Shown: positions 34,786 to 45,881 of the stretch, in pieces
How positions within the stretch are numbered: position 1 is the first letter of the stretch
Layout: every line of letters begins with the position of its first letter
NCBI GenBank assembly: GCA_026873275.1
Contig: JANTUC010000001.1
Location: forward strand, 1,550,001 to 1,614,000
Direction: 5' to 3'
DNA: 64,000 bases
Source of the DNA: Pseudopithomyces maydicus
Taxonomy: Eukaryota > Ascomycota > Dothideomycetes > Pleosporales > Didymosphaeriaceae
Position numbers and translations under genes: made by a program
The notes under the pieces: generated by a model
What the model was told of the DNA's origin: nothing
Seen by the model: only the letters and a program-made list of their open reading frames with translations
Databases searched by the model: none

Positions 34786-35437
34786 TCATGTCTGGAAAAG
34801 CGTGTCTTCTTCGCGCAGGTATTCGCCAATATCCGCCTGTCTGAAGGTAACAATACCGGTCGGGTCCAACTTCCTCGCCTCTGCGGTTGATCGTGCGCTG
34901 ACGCCAAAGCCCTGCGCATGTTAGTTTTGGTTTTTCTTTCCCATGATTTTGACGTACCAGCGGCGTATCATTCATGCTAAGGACTATGACACCCTGGTGT
35001 TCCGGGCAATCTTCGCTCCACCGTCCAACATGTGCCTTCAGCACATTTCCACCATACAGGAACGGCATCTCGCCATTCTGCTTCACCCAGACCTTGTACC
35101 TCGCATGCGGTGCGATCACAGACAGGGCGGTAATGTGAAGGCGGAACTTGCCCGTCTTGGTGAACTTTCCAAGACAGATGCCGAGAGAGAGGAGGTTATC
35201 GCGAGCAACCGAGGTGGCTAGGTTCGCGAGAGATTCGCGCACATAGTAGACGCGAGAGCCCTGGATACGGAAAACGTGACGGTCGTCTGCGCCGCCGGCG
35301 GTGATCAGGTCCTGGATGCCCTTGCCGCAGTAGCCGGCAAGCTTCTCGAAGAGAGTCTTCGTCTCGGGCTGTACAACGTAAGCAATGCTTCAGAGAGGGT
35401 TGGAACTGGCGGCGCATACCTCGGTAAGTGGCCTCAT
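34786..35437 (-). CDS. NIP7: 60S ribosome biogenesis factor NIP7
   Basis: Three exons, 35437-35420 (18 bp), 35368-34958 and 34911-34786, give 184 residues, the usual length. The tiny first exon encodes MRPLTE and joins to [10 protein letters not shown], the conserved start. The C-terminal PUA domain ends in a [18 protein letters not shown] segment and [20 protein letters not shown]7 binds pre-60S particles and is needed for 27S pre-rRNA processing. Its start codon lies 43 bp from that of NOC3, another 60S assembly factor, so the two are probably driven by one bidirectional promoter. Confidence 0.97.
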
Positions 35438-35480
35438 GGTGCTGTATGAAGAGACTTGTCGCACTGTTTCCACGGCGGTA
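35438..35480. promoter_or_regulatory. 43-bp bidirectional promoter/leader between NIP7 and NOC3
   Basis: Only 43 bases separate the two divergent ATGs (NIP7 at 35437, NOC3 at 35481). The core elements must overlap leaders or coding sequence of the partner gene, for instance within the NIP7 first intron (35369-35419). Co-expression of the two ribosome-assembly genes is the inference. Confidence 0.5.
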
Positions 35481-37661
35481 ATGTTGCCCAAAAATGTGGA
35501 GGTCGGCGAAAACCCGAGCGCAACCGCCGACGCCAAGAAAATAAAAATTACTGGTGCGAGGGCTCCGCAAACACCTCCGAGTTCCAAAAGTCACATTCCC
35601 ATATCGAATTCAGATGTCGCGTACCGTCCCAGCAACGAAGAGGCGGCGCCTGTCGCCCCCGAAGATGAGAACCGGGCCGCGCCTGCCGTGAAGGACCACA
35701 AGTCGAGCTACCTCGCAAATGCCGCCAAGTGGGATCTCGAGCAGGACTACGAAACACGCCCGAGAAAGCAGAAGAAGCAGAAGGAGAATGCAAAACTGCC
35801 AGTGCGGACGACAGAGGGGTGGCAAGCCACACCGGCGACAGAAGAGGTCAAGCCGGAGGAAGACTCAGACAGCTTCCTAGGATCGGGCAGCGAGGGCGAA
35901 GAGGACGATGCGCCGGAAGAAGAGGAAGCAGAAGAGGAGCCTAAGGTGTCCCCACGGCAGCAGATACTAGATGCGAAGGAGGAGGTTGCGCGGATAGCAG
36001 GCCTGGTGAACGAGGACCCCGAGGAACATATCGGTGCTCTGAAGACACTGGCCGCTCTTGCAGCTTCCAAGAATGCAACAGTGCGCAAGCTCACACTGGT
36101 GGCGCAATCGGCCATCTTCAAGGACCTGATTCCCGGATACCGTATACGACCCTTGTCGGACGAAGGCATGGGCGAGAAAGTGTCAAAGGAGGTCCGCAAG
36201 CTCCGCGCATTCGAACAGAAGCTCGTCACAGGATACCAGGCGTACATTCAGGACTTGGCCAAGGCGGCAAAGAAGGGTGGCAACGATGCGGCAGCTGCAA
36301 GCATAGCCTCAGTTGCATACACCTGCGCGTGCAGCATGCTGCTGGCAGTCCCGCATTTCAACTTCCGCGGCGAGCTCTTGGGCATCATAGTCGGCAAGTT
36401 GAGCACACGAAACGTCGATGCCGATTTTGTGAAATGCCGAGAAGTTCTGGAAAAGCTGTACGAGGAAGACGAGGAAGGAAACGCTTCGCTGGAAGCCGTC
36501 ACAATGTTGACCAAAATGATGAAGAGCAGAAACTACCACTTCGACGAAAGCGTCTTGAACACATTCCTCCACCTCCGTCTCCTTTCTGAATTTTCGCACA
36601 AAGCGTCCTATAACTCCGTCGACAAACCAGAACCAGAGCGTATCAATGGCAAGAAAATCAAGCAACAGCGTGAATTCCGCACTAAGAAGCTCCGGAAGCA
36701 GATGAAGGAGAACAAGAAGATCGAGAAAGAGATGAAAGAGGCAGATGCTGCGGTCAGCCACGAGGAGCGAGATAGAATGCAAGCAGAGACCTTGAAAATG
36801 GTCTTTGTCGCCTACTTCCGCATACTCAAGGCACGCTCGGGCAAGCTCATGGGCGCTGTGCTCGAGGGACTGGCCAAGTACGCGCACCTTATCAACCAGG
36901 ACTTCTTCGGTGACATCTTGGAAGCACTCCGTGATATCATCAGCACAGCAGAGCTTTCAGATGCCGCGCAAGTAGATGACGATGAAGAGGAGGAGGAAGA
37001 CGAGGAAGACGATAACGAACTGCCGGATAGAAACCTTACCCGCGAATCTCTCCTCTGCGTCATCACCGCCTTCGCACTCCTCCAAGGGCAAGACATCACC
37101 AAGTCTGCCTCCACCATGAAATTGGATCTCAGCTTCTTCATCACACATCTCTACCGCACACTCCACGCCGTTTCCTTGAACCCCGACATCGAGCTCTCAT
37201 CTAAATCTCTCCATCTCGCCGACCCCCACACCTCAGAAGCGCAGCCCCAGGCCGCCGCTACAAACAAAATCAACGTTCAAACCACCATCGTCCTCCTCAT
37301 CCGCTCACTCTCCTCTGTTCTCCTCCCCGAGGCAGCTTTGCGTGCCGTCCCACCAAACCGTATTGCAGCATTCTGCAAACAGCTCATGACCGTTTCCCTG
37401 CAGCTGCCAGAAAAGTCATGCACGGCGATGCTGGGCTTGATAACCCAGGTTACAAAGGCACATGGGCGGAAGGTGAACGCTCTGTGGATAACCGAGGAGC
37501 GCCGCGGTGATGGCGTGTTCCTTGCGCTGAAGCCGGAAATCGAGGGAAGCAATCCTTTTGCGGGCACGGTTTGGGAGGGAGAGTTGCTGAGGAAGCATTA
37601 TTGTCCGACGATACGGGAGGCGGTGGTGGGGATTGAGAAAAATGTCATGGAGAGTCGGTAG
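35481..37661 (+). CDS. NOC3: nucleolar complex protein 3 (NOC3), pre-60S assembly
   Basis: One exon of 726 residues from the ATG at 35481. Family signatures include the AAKWDLEQDYETRPRK segment near residue 85, an acidic Glu-rich stretch, the ARIAGLVNEDPEEHIGAL start of the conserved region, a basic coiled coil, and the CBF/NOC-type C-terminal region ending at HYCPTIREAV. Noc3 pairs with Noc2 in pre-60S maturation and export and has a reported role in replication licensing. The frame is open further upstream to 35385, but that part overlaps the NIP7 first exon and intron. The ATG at 35481 is preferred; 35436 is an alternative. Confidence 0.93.
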   Translation: MLPKNVEVGENPSATADAKKIKITGARAPQTPPSSKSHIPISNSDVAYRPSNEEAAPVAPEDENRAAPAVKDHKSSYLANAAKWDLEQDYETRPRKQKKQKENAKLPVRTTEGWQATPATEEVKPEEDSDSFLGSGSEGEEDDAPEEEEAEEEPKVSPRQQILDAKEEVARIAGLVNEDPEEHIGALKTLAALAASKNATVRKLTLVAQSAIFKDLIPGYRIRPLSDEGMGEKVSKEVRKLRAFEQKLVTGYQAYIQDLAKAAKKGGNDAAAASIASVAYTCACSMLLAVPHFNFRGELLGIIVGKLSTRNVDADFVKCREVLEKLYEEDEEGNASLEAVTMLTKMMKSRNYHFDESVLNTFLHLRLLSEFSHKASYNSVDKPEPERINGKKIKQQREFRTKKLRKQMKENKKIEKEMKEADAAVSHEERDRMQAETLKMVFVAYFRILKARSGKLMGAVLEGLAKYAHLINQDFFGDILEALRDIISTAELSDAAQVDDDEEEEEDEEDDNELPDRNLTRESLLCVITAFALLQGQDITKSASTMKLDLSFFITHLYRTLHAVSLNPDIELSSKSLHLADPHTSEAQPQAAATNKINVQTTIVLLIRSLSSVLLPEAALRAVPPNRIAAFCKQLMTVSLQLPEKSCTAMLGLITQVTKAHGRKVNALWITEERRGDGVFLALKPEIEGSNPFAGTVWEGELLRKHYCPTIREAVVGIEKNVMESR

Positions 37662-38199
37662 TAATGTTTGAATGTTATGAGCTGCATGCTTTAATTAGAG
37701 CACCGTAGTATGTTTTTGATGTAACTCTGTGCATTGGTGGTGATGTCGTTGCTGATCTAGTAATTATGGTTGATATCTTGAAGGTCAACTATCTGATATC
37801 AACGGTCGCTGTCTTGAAAACACTCAACTATCTGGCACCAACGTTTCTTGCATTGAAGGTACTCAGCCATCTCGGAGCCCTTCATTGTGTAAGACTACAA
37901 AGCAGATTAACTGTTGATGTTTATACACAATGTTTCACGCCTCAACCAACGCAACGCTATCGACCTCCAAGTCCGCACACAATGCTTCCCAAAATTTAAC
38001 CAGAGGAGTGAATTGCCTTGTCCCTATAACGCGTGCGTACACAATGAGCGCGGTCATTATATACCCCCTTACCAATATAAAAGCCCGCAATGATGTGCTC
38101 ATATCTGCTCCACACCAAAGCGGCACCGAAGAATAAACTCAACTGCTTCTTTTGAAACCGATTGAACTAATTTTCTGTAGAGAAATCATTGATTTTCCA
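37662..38199. promoter_or_regulatory. intergenic with TATA box before orphan kinase
   Basis: This covers the 3' flank of NOC3 and the kinase promoter. A TATAAAA at 38076-38082 lies about 120 bases before the kinase ATG at 38200. Three similar short segments (around 37770, 37805 and 37850: TTGAAGGTCAACTATCTG-like words) look like a weak direct repeat. No gene is seen. Confidence 0.5.
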
Positions 38200-39144
38200 A
38201 TGTCAATCATGCCCCAAATCTTAGACGACCGTTTCCAGTTCGTGCGCAAGTTGCCTGGTGTCGGCGGGAACAACGATGCCATCTTCCTGGCGACCGACAT
38301 CGTGACCTCGAAGCAAGTCGTTCTGAAGCGCTTGTACAGTGGTATTGACGGTGACAGGGAGACTGAATTCCACATGCGCCTCGCCAACCACCCCAACATC
38401 GTACAGATGGTAGAGTACTTCGCTCCCTCGCCAATCATGATGGACCCCCCAGTCGCCATTGGTCCTACAGATTGGAAAAAAGACTTCTACATGAATTCCA
38501 AGCTTCATGCAAGGCTATACCTCGAAGCGTGTACTGTGGTAGTTGACAACCAGGAATTGCACACACTCAGGGAAATTTGTCGGCCTCATCGTATGGGTAA
38601 ATCTCTTCCGGAGTTGTTTATTTGGTCTCTCTACGCTGACTTGCTGAAGGCACTGTGCTTCATGTGGTTCGGCGTCCGCGATGTGATGACTGAGGAATCT
38701 CCTGTCGCTGAATGGGATCCCATTGTCCACCGGGACATCCATACGGGAAATATCTTTCTTGCACCGCCATTGCCTGGTGACAAGATCTCTCTGACACCCA
38801 GCACAGAATCACAAACTCTCAAGGCTATCAATTCCGCCCCAGAATACCCACGCGTCCTTCTAGGTGACTTCGGCAACAGCAGCTCCTACCATCGGTATAT
38901 GCATGGGATGAAAAATCTCTGGGACCCAGAGGCGGATTGGGATTTGTGGAATCTTGGCCTAGTGATGGATGAGTTGTGCTGGGATAAAGGGTACTCGCAG
39001 GAGCTTTTGAACATCTTTGAGCCTTTGAAAAATATGCAGAAGAAGCCGAAGTTGGACGAGGGCCTCCTGGAGTACACTAGGGTGGTTATTAAGAAGATGG
39101 AGGAGTTGAAGGAGAAAGGGGAGTTGGTCTACGCACCGCTGTAG
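38200..39144 (+). CDS. orphan protein kinase-like protein
   Basis: Intronless frame of 314 residues from the ATG at 38200; the open frame starts earlier only with a TTG. Kinase landmarks are in order: VVLKRL lysine (Lys43), a glutamate about 10-15 residues later, catalytic HRDIHTGNIFL (Asp and Asn present) and GDFGNSS for the DFG. Insertions sit between the N-lobe helix and the catalytic loop, and the activation segment lacks a clear APE. The protein seems catalytically competent on motifs, but it is not a member of a named conventional group that I recognise. Small fungus-specific kinases of this kind are common and mostly uncharacterised. Confidence 0.8.
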   Translation: MSIMPQILDDRFQFVRKLPGVGGNNDAIFLATDIVTSKQVVLKRLYSGIDGDRETEFHMRLANHPNIVQMVEYFAPSPIMMDPPVAIGPTDWKKDFYMNSKLHARLYLEACTVVVDNQELHTLREICRPHRMGKSLPELFIWSLYADLLKALCFMWFGVRDVMTEESPVAEWDPIVHRDIHTGNIFLAPPLPGDKISLTPSTESQTLKAINSAPEYPRVLLGDFGNSSSYHRYMHGMKNLWDPEADWDLWNLGLVMDELCWDKGYSQELLNIFEPLKNMQKKPKLDEGLLEYTRVVIKKMEELKEKGELVYAPL

Positions 39145-39461
39145 GGTCGGTATGAGAGACCGCGGGTACTGTTGAGTTTCGTGAACATGTCCTCTTAGAC
39201 TTTACTGCATTGTAGATTCGGCAACGGATAGAAACGAGCAGTAACCAGCAAAATCGAACACAGAAGCCAATAAGAAGTAAAATAAACAAACAATAATCAA
39301 CTACATATCTCTTTGAATCGACTATCATAATCTCCGGTATTCTTGTGGGATAAGTGCACCTGTTCTTAACATGTTCCAATTCTTGAAAAGTAATCGTCTA
39401 AATCACAGAATAGAATTGCCCCAATGCATGATCATGAGCTGGTTATCAATTTATTATCCCT
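39145..39461. other. convergent 3' flanks, no gene seen
   Basis: Short interval between the kinase and fucosidase stop codons. It is A-rich near 39260-39300, consistent with terminator or poly(A) sequence. Nothing else is seen. Confidence 0.5.
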
Positions 39462-41881
39462 TTAGTACTCAATCTTGAATACCCACGTATACTCATCCGC
39501 ATCGACAACATCCTGACCCACCTCAAGCACAAAACTTCCATCTTTTTCCTTTTGGCTCGGTACAACTGTGCCCGCCTTACTACCTCCAACCACCTTCACC
39601 TCATCACCTTCGATCCATGGCACCGGACTGCTCAATGCCAACGTCTCGTTTGGCTTACTCATGACCAAGATATAAAACGCATCAAGCGTGGTCGTAAATC
39701 TCACATCCGGTCCCTCCTGGGGCGTGACACCCCAATATGTCGTATTAAAAATAGCCTCACCATGACTCTTAATCCACTTCCCGGCCTCTCTCAAGTTTCT
39801 TTGTTCGACCTCTATGATCGTCCCATTCGCCGTAGGTCCGACATCCAGCAGGAAATTTCCGTTCTTCGCCACTATATCAACGAGCGAGTGTACTATAGCC
39901 GTCGCATTGATATAATCCGACACCGGCGTGGCAGCATTGTAACCATACGAGTACGGATCCATGCCCTGGTTCGTCTCCCACTTTCTCGGCTGCACCGCAG
40001 CGTAGCGTGCGTACTCAGGCGTGTCAAAATCCCCGGCAATCCGCACCTCGCGTTCATAAGAGCCTGCTTGTTCTGCGCTGCGAGGGCGTTGAACCAAGAT
40101 GATGCGAATTCCGCGGTGCGGTTGGGGCCCCCGATGTCGCACCACATTATTTCGACGCCCATATCTGCTAGGGTCTGCATTTCGGGAACGATTACGTCGT
40201 CAATGTAGTCGGTGACTGGGACGTAGCCAGCATAAGGGAGGGTAGCATTCGTGAAAGGATTGGTGGCGTTGCCGCCGGGCCAGCTGGCGAAGCCGTACTT
40301 GCGGTAGTCGGGGTGGAACCACTCTGGGAGGGAGAAATAGGTTGCTTTGTGCAGATGAGGCTGATATTTTTCTGAGGCATCGAAAAGTTCCTGAAGCAGG
40401 TTACGGTGGGGATATTGAGCGACGGAGGTGCGTTTGGACACGTTGGCTGGGAGGTCGAAAATTGCGTAGCCGTCGTGGTGTTTGCTGACTTGGACGAAGT
40501 AGTTTGCTCCAGCGTCTGCGAAGAGGTCGACCCATTCTTTGGGGTCGAAGGCAGAGGCTGAGAAATTCTGAATAAAATCGTCGTAGACTACGTTAGGGCC
40601 ATAGACCTCAAGATGGTGTTGGTAGGTCTGGTGAAATTGTTCAGGTCCGCCATTGAGACTCCACCAGTACCACTCGGCGTATGTTTCCCGATCACCTGTA
40701 TTTCCCCATGCGGGTACGGCGTAAGGACCCCAGTGAATAAAAATGCCGTATTTCAGATCATTGTACCAGTCCGGTGAGTCATGCGTATATATCGACTCGT
40801 AGGTTGGCTCGTACTCTTTGATACCGAACGTAGCATTGAAAGGGTAGTCAGAAGACTGAAAACCGTCGCCTTCCACCTTCACAGTTGCAACTCCAGAACT
40901 TCCTGATTGCACCCCATCTTTAGTCTGGACGCCTACTTTGACTATCACCTGGTCACCGGTGCGAAGTCTTTTGATGTATCCTGGTGTGACTGTTTGGACA
41001 CCAGACGACTCGATGGTGACCTTGACAGCATGCTCTCCAGTGATATCTTCGCTTCCTGCATTGTTAATTGTCACTTCGTAAACCTGTGTTTTATCACTAC
41101 CTTCTACCCATTTCTGTGTCGATCTGGCGTATTGAACGCTCAATACCGCATCAGCGTCACTGATGACTGGTACCAATGTCAAAGCGAAGATATGAAGTCG
41201 TGAAGAGATTGGTGCACCGCCCGGATCCGTTGCGGAACCCCCAGTCACATTCGGTAAAGTCAGCGAGGTCAATTCTTTGGAGCTGTCTAGCCAATTTCTT
41301 GTTTGGAAGATATTCGTTCGATTCCAGTCCACGCTTTCATTTGTCAACCTATAAGGAAAGACGATGTCGCCGCCTGTTGGGTACGGCCAGGCCCACCACG
41401 CGGGTACTAGTACGGCGCTTGTGCTTGTCGTGTTGTCCGAGAAGGTTGCATTGATACTTCCTTGTGCCATTCCATTTTCCGATGCAGCAAGCATGTGGAC
41501 GCTCATGTAACGGCCTCGTGGAACGGTAATCGTTTGGCCTGTCGCAATAGCATTGTCGAAAGATGAGCCGTCATATTTGGGAAACTTATATTTAAGGCCG
41601 TTATAAGTAAAGTTCGATGGTGGGATATATTGGGCAGGGTATGAATCTTGTAATAGCATGAGCAATGCTAATCGTGAAGTGTATTGCTCGCAACTCACCC
41701 CCGAACCATCGAAATTCGTCTCACTTGGCTCGAGGCCAAATGCTCTGTTGTCATATATATCTTGCAACTTGACTGGAAGGGATGGTGCTTGGCCAGACAC
41801 AGCCTGGAAGTTGTTCTGCGGCATGAAAATTAACTGCGCGGTCGCAGTAGCCAGGAAAAAACATATTGACTTGCAGGCCAT
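39462..41881 (-). CDS. secreted GH29 alpha-L-fucosidase, frame broken at a G run
   Basis: The protein is about 806 residues, intronless. A hydrophobic N-terminus acts as signal peptide. An N-terminal beta-rich region (about 30-350) with N-glycosylation sites precedes the GH29 catalytic barrel. Catalytic-domain segments are WYNDLKYGIFIHWGPYAVPAWG, KHHDGYAIFD and the nucleophile aspartate in IMWCDIGGPN (about residue 582). The enzyme releases alpha-L-fucose from plant or fungal glycans. The frame breaks after NARCGLPG at the plus-strand C run 40031-40034 (G run on the coding strand); one more base gives GDFDTPEYARYA and continues to a normal C-terminus with LLDVGPTANG. The gene is long and otherwise intact. 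Confidence 0.9.
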
Positions 41882-43403
41882 CTTGAATCGTCACTAGTCA
41901 TTCAACTGGCACAATGGGCTCGCTTCGAATTAAAGGACCTTCGATGTGGCTTGCAGCTCACGATGGAATGTCCTCTCTCTTTATTTGCTCACTAACTAGA
42001 TAGGCAATTCCTTCGACGGTATCCCCGCTGTTGATCTTTGAGGGGTAAGTTGCAATCGTGACTTTTAAGTAGTCTAGGTTGCATTGCCGGCGGAGCAAAG
42101 ACGCGGAAGTCATTAACCCGACAACCGTGAGGACGTCATTGAGTACACCAAATCGGCCCGACTCGCAGAACAAGTGAAGGTACCAGGTATCAGAGCTTTG
42201 ATTTCTTCATAGCGCTAAACATTTAGTCTAATGTAACTCAATACAACGAAGGCTGGTCAATAGTCTAATGATATTCTCTAAGCACACGAGTATATTACAT
42301 AAGCAACCAAGTCCTATACAATCGGGACGTATAGTCATGGATTACAAAAGAATACAGCATGAGGTTGTCCAAGTCCAACAATTTCGTGTTACATTATTCC
42401 TCCACGTTCTGATATGATAAGTGTTACCATGTTAACTTATCGAAAGGATAGAAGATAAAGTATAACAGTCGATGTATGGTCACGTGACGCCATCTATTCC
42501 AAGGTTCCGAGGTCCAGGCCGGAACTGGGGCATCACCTACTTGTCGGGGCCCAGAGCAAAATATTCTTGTTGAGAGGTAGGATCATACCCAGGTAACGTT
42601 GAGAATTGTCCTAAGTTCCTTCCGTAGCACTTTGTAACCGAGCTGACCGGATACTCAATGTCCGGCTTAGTCGAGGTTTATCTAAGGATGAAGGTGTTGC
42701 TGGGGCCATTGTTGGCATGATTAAGGTACACTTTGAAGTGAATAGAATAAGGCCTAACATCAAGGATGACCCACGTGGTGCCCTGGACGAAGATCAAAGC
42801 TTGCCCCTTCTGAAGAGTCCTACTTGCAAGCAATCATGTTAGTCATCGCATCAATCAATATCGGTATTGAACTTCATGACACTCTAAATAAAATCTGAAA
42901 AGACAGTATCAGCCACAAATAAAATATGTACAGTCTCGTGCGACATGTAGGGGCTGAGCCAGAACATGGCCCCCAATATTTGCGATCCCAACAGTCTATG
43001 TTTGACCTGTGTGGCTTGGATGGGAACGACCCAATCAATCAAAATCACTTTCAAACCACAGGCTTCACATCTCATCAGCCACGTCGTGCCTGTTTCGATA
43101 GCTTGCATGTACGCCTTGCTAAGGCCTCCACCCAATACCAGTATCTAGGTGGAAACGACAACCAATGCGAGGCTGCTGTTCCGGCCCCAGTTTCATATAA
43201 TTGGGGCCAAATATCTCGAAGCACAGTATACAAAACTGAGGGTGGTTGTCTAGCCTTTGGCGATCCGACATTCTTTTCTCTTGCCGTGTGATTCGAAAGT
43301 GACGTACATCTCACATCCGGATTAAGTCAACCTAGCAGAGTTGGCTCATACTTTTTCAAGCCTTGGCCCAGTATTCTATGTACATTATTGGTACCACGAT
43401 ATC
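41882..43403. other. divergent intergenic region, no gene seen
   Basis: 1.5 kb between the fucosidase start and the lectin-like surface protein start. Frames near 42880-43300 overlap on both strands and lack features. It presumably contains two promoters. Confidence 0.5.
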
Positions 43404-44380
43404 ATGTACTTCGATCCCAATCAATGGTATCACATATACTATAATGAAGATGATACCACCGCGTTGATGGGCTCCGTTCTCTACAACAAGACCTACCAGT
43501 CCGGTACTACCTTCTTTCAAGGATATAATAGATCACATCCGGATCCATCACATCATTGGCAGTTCTACAAGCCTTCCAGCGACTCCGATTTCTACACTAT
43601 GAGAACAAAGGCTTCTGGAGAGGAAGGCTTCCTCGGGACAATGATATCCGACACGGAAGAGACTCAGGGTAACATAGTGCCCCGCATGATTCGAGCAAAT
43701 GTTTCTGATGACTCCATTTACTGGAACATCTCTAACTGGCGCGATGGTACTTTCTATTTGGCCAACAAAGCAAACACGACAGATTGGCATCTTACACGGA
43801 AGGGTAATAGCTTGGCTGCAATGACAAGCAATATCACTGGAGACCAACCTGGTCAGCACTTTCTTTTCGAAAGAATATCTGCAATTAATGACAAGCGGTT
43901 TTCAACTGTAGCGGTAGGTTTGAGTAGTAATTCTTTTTAAGCTGTCAGCTAATTCACTTCCAGCTTCCTACCTCAACAACATCGCCAGCCCCGACAAATT
44001 CGACGTCAACATCTCCAGCGCCCACGGACTCCATAGCTAGTTCGAATAAATCTGGGGGTCTTTCAACTGGTGCGAAAGCGGGTATCGGTATTGGCATTGG
44101 CCTATTGGTCTTAATACTGGCTGTTGTTGTGGCGCTTTTCTTGTGGAAACGATCAAGACGGACCAAATCAACACCAGACGAAGCCGTGGTTAGAAGCAAC
44201 ACCGTCATTGACAGCGATAAATACGTCGTGGACAACTCCAACCCACCCTCATACGAGCTACCTCAGACCGAGGCAGTCAAATATGAAGCCAATGGTGTAT
44301 CGCCGGCCGAATTGCATTACGAACAAAGGCCCGTAGAGTTAGCAGGACATACTCCTTCTCCACTAGAGCATGCGCGGTGA
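43404..44380 (+). CDS. lectin-like single-pass surface protein
   Basis: Exons 43404-43913 and 43964-44380 (50-bp intron) encode 308 residues. The N-terminal 170 residues have repeating aromatic/Gly spacing like a ricin-type beta-trefoil (FDPNQWYHIYY, HHWQFYKPS, YWNISNWRDGTFYLANK, DWHLTRKG) and many N-glycosylation sequons. A Ser/Thr/Pro stalk (about 170-205), one transmembrane helix (GIGIGIGLLVLILAVVVALFLW) and a cytosolic tail of about 75 residues with a PPSYELPQ segment follow. No signal peptide is present with this ATG. The upstream in-frame extension has no ATG, so either a 5' exon is missing or the single helix acts as a type III signal-anchor. The ricin assignment is by pattern, not proven. 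Confidence 0.75.
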
Positions 44381-44949
44381 ATATGAAGATACTGCGGAAC
44401 AAGACCGTGAGGTTTTGCGGATTTCGTTGTGTATATCGACTTGAAGTAATCGAGACTCAACCTCGGCACGTTCGCCGAAGTTGGCCGGCTCTACACAAAG
44501 ATTGTCGACGAGACGACGAAGACGAACAACACTGGTTTGAGGAACGACCGAGTAGAAGTGGATCTTGCGATAACGACTAATTCCGGGGAACCATGTGTTA
44601 AGATCGGTGACGCGTGCACACTAGAGAGAAACAAATCGAGTTACTGATGATGTGGGCCTCCGGCGAATGCTCGTACGAGGCTGGTGATGAATGGCGAGAA
44701 GATTTTAACAGCATTTCAAAAGAAACATGACATATTTTACCTGTTAAAAAGATGAGCTATGCATGGAAATACAACTTGCTGCACATGTTCGGCCGACGCA
44801 TCGCCGACCCGAATGGCCCGCGAGGTTGAGGCGTGCGCGATAGAAATATAATTTAAGAGCATGGCTGAGCATGTCACTGTTATGTAGATGTATCCGGTTT
44901 TAATATACACTACACCTTTAATATTTTATTAAGTCTTTGCCCGCTAGAT
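44381..44949. other. intergenic with a possible coding remnant
   Basis: Apart from the remnant at 44450-44647 listed separately, nothing is seen. An AT-rich stretch at 44845-44930 probably contains the promoter of the dehydrogenase gene. Confidence 0.45.
44450..44647 (+). pseudogene. possible coding remnant or unplaced exon
   Basis: From just after a stop at 44447 to a stop at 44645 runs a 65-codon frame with very protein-like composition (FAEVGRLYTKIVDETTKT, VEVDLAITTNSGEPCVKIG). No ATG opens it, and the sequence before it (GFADFVVYIDLK) also looks coding but ends in the stop. It could be the 3' end of a decayed gene or an exon whose partner I could not find. Family unknown. Confidence 0.25.
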
Positions 44950-45881
44950 ATGTCTTGGGAGCCACCGAAGGACTTTACCAACCGCCCGGTTGCATTATTA
45001 GGAGCCGGTGTTCTTGGACGTCGAATAGGTAGATATGGCATTACACTTGAGAAATATAGACATGTCTAACATTTCCAGCGTGCACCTGGTCAGCTGCTGG
45101 CTACGATGTACAGATACGCGATCCGAGTCCAGAACAACGTGAGCAGTGCTTGCAATATGTTGAGGAGAATATGGCAATCTACAAGAACATGACCAGCTCA
45201 AACAAGGTCGGTTCTGTTCGGGTATTTGAAGATTTGGAAACATCAGTATCAAACGCATGGCTGGTCATCGAAGCAGTTCCCGAAAAGCTGGAACTGAAGA
45301 TTGAGACCTTCGCGGCTTTGGAGAGCCTCGCACCTAAAGACAGCATTCTTGCCACCAATTCTTCGTCTTATAAGTCATCAGAAATGATTAGCAAGATTGC
45401 GGAGTCTACAAAACAGCGGGTATTGAACACGCATTACATGATGCCACCTCGGAATATGGTTGTCGAATTGATGACCGATGGATTCACTTTGCCGGAGATC
45501 TTCCCGTTCATGGTAGAGCGATTACGGGAAACAGGTGCCTTGCCATATGTCGCACGCAAAGAGTCAACAGGTTTTATTTTCAACAGACTTTGGGCTGCTA
45601 TCAAACGAGAGACATTGACAATCCTCTCAGAAGGCGTGAGTGACGCGGAAGAGATAGATCAACTTTTTGAAGAGGTTATACTCAAACCTCAGATGCATCC
45701 TTGCAAGTCTATGGATCAAATAGGCCTTGACACGGTGGCAAACATCGAGCGACATTACATTGCAGAGCGTGGACTCTCACCAACACACACTGTCGACTAT
45801 CTTCAAGCGAACTATCTGGATCACGGGAAGTTGGGCGATAAGAGCGCAAAGGGTGGTCTAAGAGGAATTAGTCAACCCTAA
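44950..45881 (+). CDS. 3-hydroxyacyl-CoA dehydrogenase family protein
   Basis: Exons 44950-45028 and 45079-45881 (50-bp intron) give 293 residues, a typical single-domain length. The Rossmann site LLGAGVLGRRIA is at the N-terminus, followed by the VQIRDPSPEQ strand-helix. LVIEAVPEKLELK, ATNSSSYKSSEM and the catalytic-region NTHYMMPPRNMVVE are typical of the NAD-binding domain. The C-terminal helical domain contains GFIFNRLWAAIKRE. Such short fungal members include L-gulonate 3-dehydrogenase- and hydroxybutyryl-CoA dehydrogenase-like enzymes; the substrate is not clear. The sequence after residue 290 lacks a peroxisomal tripeptide. Confidence 0.9.
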
